From MFWN01 sp964594115 (GTDB lineage Archaea; Nanobdellota; Nanobdellia; Pacearchaeales; GW2011-AR1): 64,000 bases of DNA. The stretch is taken from the NCBI GenBank assembly GCA_964594115.1, contig CAZQLD010000001.1, positions 19,700 to 83,699 of the forward strand, read 5' to 3'. This document shows, piece by piece, positions 24,664 through 32,610 of the stretch; position 1 is the stretch's first letter, and every line of letters begins with the position of its first letter. The notes under the pieces were generated by a model. It was not told the DNA's origin. It saw only the letters and a program-made list of their open reading frames with translations, and made no database searches. A program made the translations under genes and the position numbers.

Positions 24664-26091
24664 TTACTTTATTTTCTTAAACAAAATCTCACTTTTTTTA
24701 ATTTTTTTAACTTTAATTAGTTTTCTAATCTCATCTAATTTTACCTTAAAACCAATCTGCTTTGCTATTTTTTCGCTTGTCTCTGGAATAAAAGGATAAA
24801 GTAAAATTGCAATTGCCTTAATACTATCCACAAGCTCATATAAAACCTTTTTATCCTTAGTCTCCCAGGGCTTTTTATTCTGAACATACTCATTGCAAAC
24901 ATCAATAAAAGCAAAAATCTCATTTAATGCCTTATCTAACTCAAAACCCTCAATAAGTTTTTCAATTTCTTTTAGTTTAAGCTTTTTCAAAAGCTTGTTA
25001 TCTGTTTTTTGTAAGCCATTTTTCCCAGCTAAAGCTATAACCCTGCTGACTAGATTTCCAAGCTTATCAGCTAACTCATTGTTGTGTCTTTCTATCAAGG
25101 CTTTTTCATCAAAATCCCCATCATTTCCAGCAGCAAAAGGAAAATGTCTTAAAACAAAATACCTAATACTATCTGCGCCATATTTTTCAACTAATGCTAT
25201 TGGAGATATTACATTTCCCAAAGACTTAGATATCTTTTGTCCATTAAAAGATAAAAAGCCATGATTAAAAACAGTTTTTGGTAATTTATATCCTGCAGAT
25301 TTTAACATAGCAGGCCAATAAACAGCATGAAACCAGGTATTATCTTTGCCTAATAAATGAAGCTCTGCTGGCCAGAATCCATCTGCCCCAGAAACATAAT
25401 TAATCAGAGCATCAAACCAAACATAAACAACATGGCCTTTTTCTAAAGGAAAGTCTATTCCCCAATCAAAACTTGTTCTCGAAATACTTAAATCAGTTAA
25501 TCCTTCTTTAACCCTATTGATTACTTCGTTTCTTCTTGACTCAGGAAGAACAAATTCAGGATGATTCCTGTACAAATCAAGCAAAAATTTTTGATACTTG
25601 CTTAGTTTGAAAAAATAAGATTCTTCTTTTAATTTTTCAAGAGGTTTTTTATGAACAGAACAAATTAAATCTGGACAATCCTTTTCAGTATAATATCTTT
25701 CACACTCAACACAATAATATCCTTCATATTTTCCTTTATATATATCTCCTGCTTTATTACACTTCTTAACAATCTCTTTCACAGTTTTATGATGGTCTTT
25801 ATCTGTTGTTCTAATAAATCTATCATAATCTATATTCAAAACCTTCCAAGCCTGCTTAAATTTTTCAGAGATTTCATCAACAAATTTTTTAGGAGATTTC
25901 CCAGAACTTTTTGCTGTTCTTTGAACTTTTTTACCATATTCGTCTGTTCCTGTTAAAAATCTAACTTTTTCTCCTTTAATTTTATGCCATCTTGCTAAAG
26001 CATCTGCTACAATTTTCTGATATGCATGACCTATATGAGGTTCTGCATTTACATAATCTATAGCAGTTGTGACATAAAACTTATTTGCCAT
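24664..26091 (-). CDS. metG: Methionyl-tRNA synthetase
   Basis: This is a class I synthetase. The HIGH motif is in NAEPHIGHAYQKIVADA. The zinc knuckle is YYCVECERYY...CPDLICSVH. The KMSKS element is FNGQKISKSLGNVISP. A C-terminal helical anticodon domain closes the chain, without an appended OB-fold, which is encoded at 23935. The ATG at 26091 (MANKFYVTTAIDY) is preferred over an upstream TTG, since a TTTTTATAT box sits about 25 bases upstream. Confidence 0.93.
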   Translation of the reverse strand: MANKFYVTTAIDYVNAEPHIGHAYQKIVADALARWHKIKGEKVRFLTGTDEYGKKVQRTAKSSGKSPKKFVDEISEKFKQAWKVLNIDYDRFIRTTDKDHHKTVKEIVKKCNKAGDIYKGKYEGYYCVECERYYTEKDCPDLICSVHKKPLEKLKEESYFFKLSKYQKFLLDLYRNHPEFVLPESRRNEVINRVKEGLTDLSISRTSFDWGIDFPLEKGHVVYVWFDALINYVSGADGFWPAELHLLGKDNTWFHAVYWPAMLKSAGYKLPKTVFNHGFLSFNGQKISKSLGNVISPIALVEKYGADSIRYFVLRHFPFAAGNDGDFDEKALIERHNNELADKLGNLVSRVIALAGKNGLQKTDNKLLKKLKLKEIEKLIEGFELDKALNEIFAFIDVCNEYVQNKKPWETKDKKVLYELVDSIKAIAILLYPFIPETSEKIAKQIGFKVKLDEIRKLIKVKKIKKSEILFKKIK

Positions 26092-26121
26092 AAATAAGCT
26101 ATAAATCAAGGATATAAAAAA

Positions 26122-27087
26122 CTAACTAAACCCCCAATTATAACCTGCAATATCACCATCTCTGCTTCTCTTAGAATAAAATGTTCTGTCATGCCCTAAA
26201 TTATCAACCCAGCTCCACAAGACTATTTCTCTGTCTCCTCTGTCAGGTTTCCTAAGTTTATCCTTACCTTGTAAAGAATTATCCCTGACTAAAACATTAT
26301 TCATTAATCTTAGATAAAAATCAACAGTTTCCTGGCTAGGAATTGCAAACTGGCACATTTGTAATGGAATAATGTTCTTTTCATTCCAGTAGTGATCTAT
26401 AACTTTCAAATAAGCTGCAATTTCATGAGCACAAATATTAACAATCCCTGAACTTTCTTTATCATCTGTATATCTATATCTTATATTGAATCTTTTTGCT
26501 GGACAAGAGTGGTCTGAACCTATATTTAAACTAACTATGTGTTTTTCCTTGCTATCAATAACAGGAACAGAAATTAATTTAAACTTAATTCTTCCTTGTC
26601 CCTTGGTTCTTGAAGGAACATTACAAACAATTTCAGCTCCATCCATTCTAACCCTTTTAGAGTCAGCATAAGGCTTTATTTTTATTTCAGTTCCTCTGAC
26701 TTGATTTGAATAAGCATAAATTCTTGCTCCTTCCAAACAATCACTTAAAGAAACCTTTCTCTTTCTTCTGTCTCTTCCTATAGGTAAAAAACTGTATCCA
26801 CAACACTCATATCCTTCTAAATTATCAAATGCCTGTTCCCTCAATTGTACAGGAGTCCTGCCATCATTTAAAGCCTGGTCTAAACTGTAATATCTTTTAG
26901 GCTTTACTTCTTTGCCGTGTTTCATAAATTTTCTTGTAGATTCAAAACCTCTTGGAACCAAGGGATTTATAATTGTAAATTCATCATTCCCAAGCTTAGC
27001 AATATCTGAAAGCTCAGCTATCCCCACAAGATTCTTTTTTGCAATTTTAGCTTTTGTAGCTTCTTTAAAAAACGATTTCCTTACCAT
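26122..27087 (-). CDS. Hypothetical protein, 321 aa
   Basis: I do not recognise this family. It is a soluble basic protein. GSDHSCPAKRFNIRYRYTD followed by VNICAHEIAAYLKVIDHYW gives a C...C-x-H arrangement that could bind zinc, as SWIM-like domains do, but that is weak. The last part has LWSWVDNLGHDRTFYSKRSR. It is transcribed in the same direction as metG, 13 bases from its 5' extension. Confidence 0.55.
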   Translation of the reverse strand: MVRKSFFKEATKAKIAKKNLVGIAELSDIAKLGNDEFTIINPLVPRGFESTRKFMKHGKEVKPKRYYSLDQALNDGRTPVQLREQAFDNLEGYECCGYSFLPIGRDRRKRKVSLSDCLEGARIYAYSNQVRGTEIKIKPYADSKRVRMDGAEIVCNVPSRTKGQGRIKFKLISVPVIDSKEKHIVSLNIGSDHSCPAKRFNIRYRYTDDKESSGIVNICAHEIAAYLKVIDHYWNEKNIIPLQMCQFAIPSQETVDFYLRLMNNVLVRDNSLQGKDKLRKPDRGDREIVLWSWVDNLGHDRTFYSKRSRDGDIAGYNWGFS

Positions 27088-27150
27088 TATATTTATAAAG
27101 AAAAAACGCTAATAAACTTATGAGGTGATAAACCCCACCACATCAAAAAG

Positions 27151-27160
27151 TTTAAAAATA
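27151..27160 (+). promoter_or_regulatory. TATA-like box before the TrmB-type gene
   Basis: TTTAAAAATA lies 18 bases before the ATG at 27179 and inside an upstream GTG-initiated extension of the frame. It therefore supports the internal ATG. Confidence 0.5.
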
Positions 27161-27178
27161 AAAAAAATATATAATAAT

Positions 27179-27889
27179 ATGGATTTAAAAACTCTAAAAC
27201 AACTAGGATTAACTACTAATGAGTCCTTAGTATATAGTTCGCTGCTTGAACTAGGCCCTAGTTTAGCTGGGCAGATTTCCCGAAAAACCGGACTGCACAG
27301 AAGGACTGTCTATGATACAACAGAAATGCTGATTAAAAAAGGACTCATAGGCTATATTTTAAAAAATAACAGGAGATTATTTGAAGCAGCTTCTCCAAAA
27401 AGATTGCTTGAAATACTAAAAGAAAAAGAAAACATAGTAAATGATGTGCTTCCTGAAATGATGCTGCATTATGAAAAAACAAAAGAAAAACAGGAAACTA
27501 ATTTTTACAAAGGAAAACAAGGTCTGAAGACAGTTTTTGAAGACCAGATAGAATCCAAAAAAGATATTCTTATCTTAGGAGCTTCACCTTTAGCTTACGA
27601 GATTCTTCAATTTTATTTTAAATGGTTTGATAAAAGAAGAAAAGAGCATAAAATCAAAACAAAAATAATTTTCAATAAAACAGAAAAAAAGTCAAAAATC
27701 CCGCTTTCTGAAATCCGTTACTTGCCTCAAAAATATACTTCACCTTTAGCAGTAAATATATACGGAGACAAAGTAGCCATAATCCTATGGAGTAAAGAAA
27801 ATCCTATTGCTATTGTGATAAAAAACAAAGAAATTTCAGAAGGTTACAGAAAATATTTTGAATTAATGTGGAAAACAGCAAGAAAGTAA
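27179..27889 (+). CDS. TrmB-family transcription regulator
   Basis: The N-terminal winged helix is LKQLGLTTNESLVYSSLLEL followed by AGQISRKTGLHRRTVYDTTE, typical of TrmB. A helical linker leads to a PLD-like sensor region (DILILGASPLAYEILQFYFK). The C-terminal sugar-binding half of classic TrmB is reduced. Length is about 236 residues from the chosen ATG. The ligand is unknown. It is divergent from the gene at 26122. Confidence 0.8.
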   Translation: MDLKTLKQLGLTTNESLVYSSLLELGPSLAGQISRKTGLHRRTVYDTTEMLIKKGLIGYILKNNRRLFEAASPKRLLEILKEKENIVNDVLPEMMLHYEKTKEKQETNFYKGKQGLKTVFEDQIESKKDILILGASPLAYEILQFYFKWFDKRRKEHKIKTKIIFNKTEKKSKIPLSEIRYLPQKYTSPLAVNIYGDKVAIILWSKENPIAIVIKNKEISEGYRKYFELMWKTARK

Positions 27890-27923
27890 AAATATTAATA
27901 TTCTCTTTTTCTATTCTTCTTAT

Positions 27924-28058
27924 GCGCTAGTAGTATAGTGGCAGTATGCAGCCTTCCCAATGTAAGGAAACCTAGGTTTCCTTCACAATCAACCTTCCTA
28001 AAATAGAAGGATAAAAAGGAAACAGGCTGTGACCCGGGTTCGAATCCCGGCTGGCGCA
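27924..28058 (+). tRNA. tRNA-Gly(CCC) with 64-nt intron
   Basis: Acceptor GCGCTAG pairs with CTGGCGC. The anticodon stem is CAGCC/GGCTG, with loop TTCCCAA holding anticodon CCC. The variable region is 4 nt (TGAC), usual for tRNA-Gly, and the T-arm is CCGGG-TTCGAAT-CCCGG with A73. The intron (about 27960-28023) lies at 37/38. It contains a perfect 9-bp hairpin, AAGGAAACC/GGTTTCCTT, plus a CCTTC/GAAGG stem. Confidence 0.92.
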
Positions 28059-28107
28059 TTTAAATTATAACCCATAACTTTTTTATATACTAATTCCTTA
28101 AAATTAT

Positions 28108-29250
28108 ATGTCTCAACAGATAGAACTTATTTCTAAAGAATTAGCAGAGGAACCAATTGAAATTCCTCAAAATCCTTTTTGGCAGGTTTGTAGAAGATTT
28201 GGCAGAGACGAACTTATTGCACTATTTATAAATGTTATAGGAACTGCAATTATAAGCTTTTTCACAGCAATACCAATTCTGCTTTCTATAGCAGGTCCGG
28301 TTATTGAAAAAATAGGATTTTTTCCAGCTCATTTTTTAGAAGCAAGAAAAATTTACGAAACAACCCCTAAAAAACAAAGAAAAAAATTATCCTATTATTT
28401 TAAAAATGCAACAAAAAGAGGCTTGACAAGTTTATCAGAAGATGTTCTAGTACACGACCCTTTGTATGTGATTTTTATGTTCACTGGAATAATAATTTAT
28501 CCATCAATTCCAGTTTGGATATTAGCTACAATAAGTTTTGTTTTGGCTGTTATTGTTGTTACTTTATTAGAAGTAGGTATAAGAGAACTACAATATTTAA
28601 ATTTCAAAATAAACATGAAAAATGCAGGTTTTGAGTCAGAATCTTTTTTAGAAACCAGATTTTTCATAAGTACAAAAGAAAATCCAAAAAAACTTCTTAA
28701 CCAGCTTATCAAAGATTTTAATTTAAAGTTGCTTGGAAATGTTTTAGAATACAATGATAAATATTTTGATAATAAGCTTAGAGTTTATTCAGGAAGAATC
28801 CCAAAAGTAAGATTAAGAAAAAGAACCAGGAACTCTGGAAAAGGATTAATAAAAACTATTCAGATAGTTTACACACGAGTGTCAGAAAAAGAAAAAAAAT
28901 CTCCTGGTCAATATAGATACTTTCCAATTAAAAAAGAAAAATTTTATTTTATGATTAAAAAAGAAATTCCAAACACAATTAAGGAAATTGATAATCTAAA
29001 GATTAAGAGAATTTTAAAATCATGTTTAAAGAGCTCCCCGCAAAAAATAACATTTAAAAGAACCCTTGCTAAAAATAAGATACTGCTTTTTTCTGTGGAT
29101 AAAATAATGAAAGGTAAAAATTATTATATTTTAGAAATCAAATCCTGGAAGACAAAAGAACTTTTAGAGGCAATGCGTTATGTTATGAGGGAATTTCCTG
29201 TTATCCAGACAACAAAAGGAAAATCAGAAATGAATGTTTGGAGTGATTAA
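28108..29250 (+). CDS. Membrane protein with CYTH-like C-terminal domain
   Basis: The 380 residues split in two. Residues about 35-160 hold three or four hydrophobic segments (LIALFINVIGTAIISFF; YVIFMFTGIIIYPSIPVWI). Residues 170-380 are a soluble beta-rich region with VRLRKRTRNSGKGLIKTIQI and YYILEIKSWKTKELLEAMRY. The latter resembles the triphosphate-tunnel (CYTH) pattern of charged strands followed by an ExK and helix, but the match is weak. Function unknown. Confidence 0.5.
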   Translation: MSQQIELISKELAEEPIEIPQNPFWQVCRRFGRDELIALFINVIGTAIISFFTAIPILLSIAGPVIEKIGFFPAHFLEARKIYETTPKKQRKKLSYYFKNATKRGLTSLSEDVLVHDPLYVIFMFTGIIIYPSIPVWILATISFVLAVIVVTLLEVGIRELQYLNFKINMKNAGFESESFLETRFFISTKENPKKLLNQLIKDFNLKLLGNVLEYNDKYFDNKLRVYSGRIPKVRLRKRTRNSGKGLIKTIQIVYTRVSEKEKKSPGQYRYFPIKKEKFYFMIKKEIPNTIKEIDNLKIKRILKSCLKSSPQKITFKRTLAKNKILLFSVDKIMKGKNYYILEIKSWKTKELLEAMRYVMREFPVIQTTKGKSEMNVWSD

Positions 29251-29315
29251 GGTTATTCTTTCTTCTTCAAATTTTTTATTGTATCTTCATTAATCACAAT
29301 AAATTTAATAAAAAA

Positions 29316-29732
29316 TTATGGGTTTACTTGGTCTACTAATTCTGGACACCTTTTTTTCATTTCTGAAACTATAAGAGCTTTAAAGCTTTCATCATCTCCA
29401 TATTTTGCTTTTAATCTGTTATATTCTTTATCATCATAACTGTATTCTTCCATAAGAGATATTGTTTTTTGCATAGTGCTAACAACACCTTCAGCATCTG
29501 TTGCTCCTAAAAGCTCGCAAGTAAGTTCTGCTTCGAATTCTGCATATTTCTGTTCTTCAGAAGTGGCTGATTCTCCCCCAGTTACTTTTGGAATATTACC
29601 CTGTGGGATATCTCGCGTTTCTTTTTCTCCAGATTCCCCAGAAAACAAAACTACAAGAACTATTGCTATAACAACAATTACACCAATAACAACCATATTT
29701 TGCTTTTTAATTTTAAATCTCATATATATCAT
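29316..29732 (-). CDS. Membrane-anchored secreted hypothetical protein
   Basis: The protein is 138 residues, or slightly fewer if MRFKIKKQ is the true start. A basic N-terminus leads into one helix (MVVIGVIVVIAIVLVVLF), followed by an acidic linker and a helical extracellular domain ending with a lone Cys near the C-terminus. Not recognised. The next gene on the same strand has the same layout. Confidence 0.55.
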   Translation of the reverse strand: MIYMRFKIKKQNMVVIGVIVVIAIVLVVLFSGESGEKETRDIPQGNIPKVTGGESATSEEQKYAEFEAELTCELLGATDAEGVVSTMQKTISLMEEYSYDDKEYNRLKAKYGDDESFKALIVSEMKKRCPELVDQVNP

Positions 29733-29780
29733 TGAGTACTAGTTACTTTTAAACTTTTTGTTTAATAAATCTTTAAAAAA

Positions 29781-30116
29781 CTAGTACTCTACTGTAAATT
29801 CAAAAAAGCTTGTTCCATAATTACAGGTTTCTCTATTAACCTCTATTCTCTTTCCTGTTTGAATTCCATTTTCACAAGTAATGATCTCTTTAGCAGAACA
29901 ATAATCATAAACATTAACGACACCTGAAAGAAATACATGTTTTCTAACACTGCAAGTATTACACTGCCTCTCTCCATCAGAATCACACGGACAAGCCATT
30001 TCAGTACATGCTTCAGTAGTCTGAGGAATAGACGCCCCTATTCTAAATCCTAAAATAATAAAGATTGTAAAAACAACAAATATAACTGCAATTCCCACCC
30101 ATTTTTTAGTTTCCAT
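29781..30116 (-). CDS. Membrane-anchored cysteine-rich hypothetical protein
   Basis: An N-terminal helix (IAVIFVVFTIFIILGFRIG) anchors a small extracytoplasmic domain with nine cysteines, including CPCDSDGERQCNTC. Disulfides or a metal site are likely. Not recognised. It lies upstream of the similar anchored protein at 29316. Its start borders the non-coding hairpin array at 30.2 kb. Confidence 0.6.
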   Translation of the reverse strand: METKKWVGIAVIFVVFTIFIILGFRIGASIPQTTEACTEMACPCDSDGERQCNTCSVRKHVFLSGVVNVYDYCSAKEIITCENGIQTGKRIEVNRETCNYGTSFFEFTVEY

Positions 30117-30200
30117 AATGCAGAGAATAAAAATATGTTTTTAAATATTCTCTATTCAATTACCACAAATATACTTTAAAATATATATTCTGAAATATAC

Positions 30201-30230
30201 TTTACAGCATATATATTTTGGCAAAAAAAA
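30201..30230. repeat. 30-nt block shared with 62520-62549
   Basis: TTTACAGCATATATATTTTG followed by GCAAAAAAAA matches the block at 62520-62549 at 26 of 30 positions. Just before it, CTTTAAAATATATATT (30175-30190) matches CTATAAAATATATATT near 62508-62523. Read on +, it is a TATA-like promoter. Read on -, the oligo-T following the last hairpin looks like a terminator. Confidence 0.75.
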
Positions 30231-30231
30231 A

Positions 30232-31148
30232 TGCAGGGCGGTCTTGACTATAGGAAAGAACAGAAATATTTTTGGAGGCATCAAAACCTAGAAAACCCTG
30301 CANNNNNNNNNNNNNNNNNNNNNNNNNNNNNNNNNNNNNNNNNNNNNNNNNNNNNNNNNNNNNNNNNNNNNNNNNNNNNNNNNNNNNNNNNNNNNNNNNN
30401 NNCCCTGCAATAGTGAATCCTAATATTAAAAAAGGGGAGTCTTGGCGGAAGGAGGGTGCAACTACCAAGACTCAAAAGCCCCTAAGCAAACAGCAGGGAG
30501 ATTTCTACAGAGGAAGTGAGCAGAAATCTAAATCCCACTGAGGAACAGACAGAATAGTAAAAAGCAAAGCAATAAAGGGGGCTTTACTGCAAAAACTCAC
30601 ACCTAAAAAGGATTTAAGAACCTCATAACACTAAAAAAACTTATGGAGTACGCCTCTCAGAAGCATGGAACGAACCGAAGAATTATGAGGGTGAGCAACA
30701 GCAAAAGCCCCCTTCCGCCAGGCATGATTCCTAGTGGAGGTAGCCAACCAAAAACTAAGAACCACACCCCGTGCGAATTACAGAAACAAGAACATTATAA
30801 AATAAAATATGCCAGAGGGGGGCCTTAATGAAAGAAACATCAAGACCCAACACACCTCTGCTTATTAAGAAAGGCTTATCAAGAGCAAAATAATAAAAGC
30901 CTCGGCGAGGGCAGGGGACTTAGGGAGGAGAGGGAAAACAAAAAACTAAGAACCCAAAAACACCTCGCCAAGGGAAGTAAGACAAATAAAAGGGGGCATA
31001 GTCTTAGTAAAGGAGGAATAAGAAAAACTAAGACTCAAAAGCACCCCTTTGTGTGGCAGATAAAAAGGGGGTGGCAGAGAAAAAAGAATCTAATGCAACT
31101 AATGTCCAGGGAAAGCTAAAAAAACAACACCAGGACTCAAAACCCCCT
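30232..31148. ncRNA. Array of about nine two-stage hairpins, putative structured RNA
   Basis: No convincing protein gene is present. Helices run end to end: TGCAGGG 30232-30238 with 30296-30302; GAGTCTTGG 30437-30445 with 30465-30473; AGATTTCT 30499-30506 with 30522-30529; AAGGGGGCTTT 30575-30585 with 30704-30714, holding CCTCATAA 30621-30628 with 30683-30690; GGCGAGG 30904-30910 with 30963-30969; AGTCTTAG 31000-31007 with 31028-31035; GTCCAGG 31104-31110 with 31130-31136. Most modules have an outer G/C stem, an A-rich internal loop, an inner stem ending CTTRG/CYAAG, and a 15-40 nt apical loop with GGAGG (CCTCC on minus). Strand is unresolved. C-A mismatches on + become U-G on -, which favours -. 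Confidence 0.7.
30303..30402. other. Assembly gap, 100 N
   Basis: There are exactly 100 N. The left contig ends CCCTGCA and the right contig begins CCCTGCA, so the flanks share seven bases and may in fact overlap. Confidence 0.95.
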
Positions 31149-31180
31149 GCTCTAAAAATGGTAAAACCCCACAATTACCT

Positions 31181-31599
31181 CTAAACCAAAACACCTTCTT
31201 TTTATCTTTTCTATAAAATTTTGCAATTTTACAGGTATTTCAGGTCTTCCGCATTGTTTCTTTATGTTTTTTGATGTAGCTGTTTTTCTATAAAATCTCT
31301 CACTGTTGTCTTGGTTCTTTGTCATCTTTCTTATTACTAAAATAACTTTTTGAGTTATTTGTGATTACTGATGCGGTTTGGAATTTCTTCCAATAATTTT
31401 TGTTTATTTTTTATAAAGTTAAACATAATCAAAGTAAGAAGGAATTTTCCCTCTTTTCATTTTAATATTAAATATGGGTGCAATATCTTCTCTGTACTAT
31501 TTTACCTTTTTTTAATTGTATAACTACATTATCTCTTTTGTTTATAAGGATTGTTGTTTTCTAAAATATGCTCTTTATGATATTTTTAGTAAAGTCTAT
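31181..31599. other. AT-rich intergenic stretch
   Basis: After the hairpin array this T-rich stretch holds no supportable gene. The minus strand has a TTTTATAGA box near 31210-31220 that could promote leftward transcription through the array. No other feature is seen. Confidence 0.5.
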
Positions 31600-32259
31600 T
31601 TAACCACCAAATGCTTCTTTTCTTATCTCTTTTGCATATTTGTGAGCCAGATGTAAAGGTTCAGGAAGTTTATGAGGTAATTTTATAAATTTCTTTGCAA
31701 ACTCGTATGCTGTTTCTACAGATATTAAATCCCCAGGACTAACATACATTGGCTTGCTTCCTGGCTTGCTTTTTAAAATCTTGCCGACTTTCTTACCTTC
31801 AAAAATAATATCCTTTCCTTTAACCTCTCCAACTAACAAAGAATTTGCTATTCCTATAACTGGCAGAGAAGCTGAAACTGCAAAATGACTCGCCATTCCT
31901 AATCTTGGATGTGAAATTCCGTGCCCTGGAACAAAAACAACATCAGGGTTTTCTTCTATTTTACTGAATGCCTGTATCATCGAAGGCAGCTCTCTGTAAG
32001 CTCTAAATCCAGAGATGTAAGGAAATTTCATTTTATCTGAAAAATACTCTTGCTCAAGAATCTCCATGTTTGTATTAACAACAATACATGCAGAAATCAC
32101 CCTATTCTGAAAAAAAGCATTGTCTACAGCAGCTACTTTTTCTACTAGAGAAAAATCAATTGAGTCCTTAATCTCAAGCTGCTTTGCTAAGTTTTCCTGC
32201 TCTTTTTCAAGTTTTTTCAAATCTATACTATATTTTTTAGCAATCTCTTCTGGTTTCAC
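31600..32259 (-). CDS. nfi: Endonuclease V homologue with altered active site
   Basis: Endonuclease V cleaves DNA or RNA near deoxyinosine/inosine. The fold is clear: KVAAVDNAFF (first metal Asp, residue 46), FPYISGFRAYRELP (Glu 90), then FVPGHGISHPRLGMASHF. In the family the last motif is normally VDGxGxxHPR, with Asp as a metal ligand. Here Pro 111 replaces it. Activity may therefore be lost or changed. The rest of the chain, including the C-terminal PLHLAHKYAKEIR, is intact. Confidence 0.85.
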   Translation of the reverse strand: MKPEEIAKKYSIDLKKLEKEQENLAKQLEIKDSIDFSLVEKVAAVDNAFFQNRVISACIVVNTNMEILEQEYFSDKMKFPYISGFRAYRELPSMIQAFSKIEENPDVVFVPGHGISHPRLGMASHFAVSASLPVIGIANSLLVGEVKGKDIIFEGKKVGKILKSKPGSKPMYVSPGDLISVETAYEFAKKFIKLPHKLPEPLHLAHKYAKEIRKEAFGG

Positions 32260-32327
32260 TTTTTACCTCTTTTACATTTTATTTCTCTTCCAAATAAAGA
32301 AATTATTATTAAAAAAGTTTTCTATAG

Positions 32328-32519
32328 TTAATCCCCAGTACGGGCAGGCTCATACATTTGACAGGCATCAGAATTTTCCCGAACACCAGCCTCTTGGCAA
32401 GCACCATAAAAATTGCAGGTTCCGCACCTCCTTCTTACTAATATCTCTGTTACAACAGGCATTCTATCAGGAAATCTATCAGAATCAACTAGCAAATCTG
32501 AATAATCTTCAAGTCCCAT
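32328..32519 (-). CDS. Small cysteine-cluster protein, 63 aa
   Basis: Four cysteines are arranged as CGTCNFYGACQEAGV...ACQMYEP, a spacing that suits a zinc or Fe-S site. The start MGLEDYSDLLVDSD is preceded by an A/T-rich promoter-like region. I do not recognise the family. It lies between the endonuclease V and Hsp20-like genes. Confidence 0.55.
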   Translation of the reverse strand: MGLEDYSDLLVDSDRFPDRMPVVTEILVRRRCGTCNFYGACQEAGVRENSDACQMYEPARTGD

Positions 32520-32610
32520 AAAAATAAATGATTTGAAAGTATAAAAATATTATTGTTCTGAAAGTTGAGAATATCCAAAACTTTTTAAATGCCATTTACT
32601 CAAAAATTTT

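Noticed and set aside
30643..30828. 61-codon plus frame in the hairpin array
   Set aside because: It lies across the arms of two modules, has no promoter or SD at its start, and reads as low-complexity polar text.
30232..31148. Possible CRISPR array or transposon ends in the hairpin region
   Set aside because: Repeats share structure more than sequence, spacing varies, and no transposase or cas gene is near.
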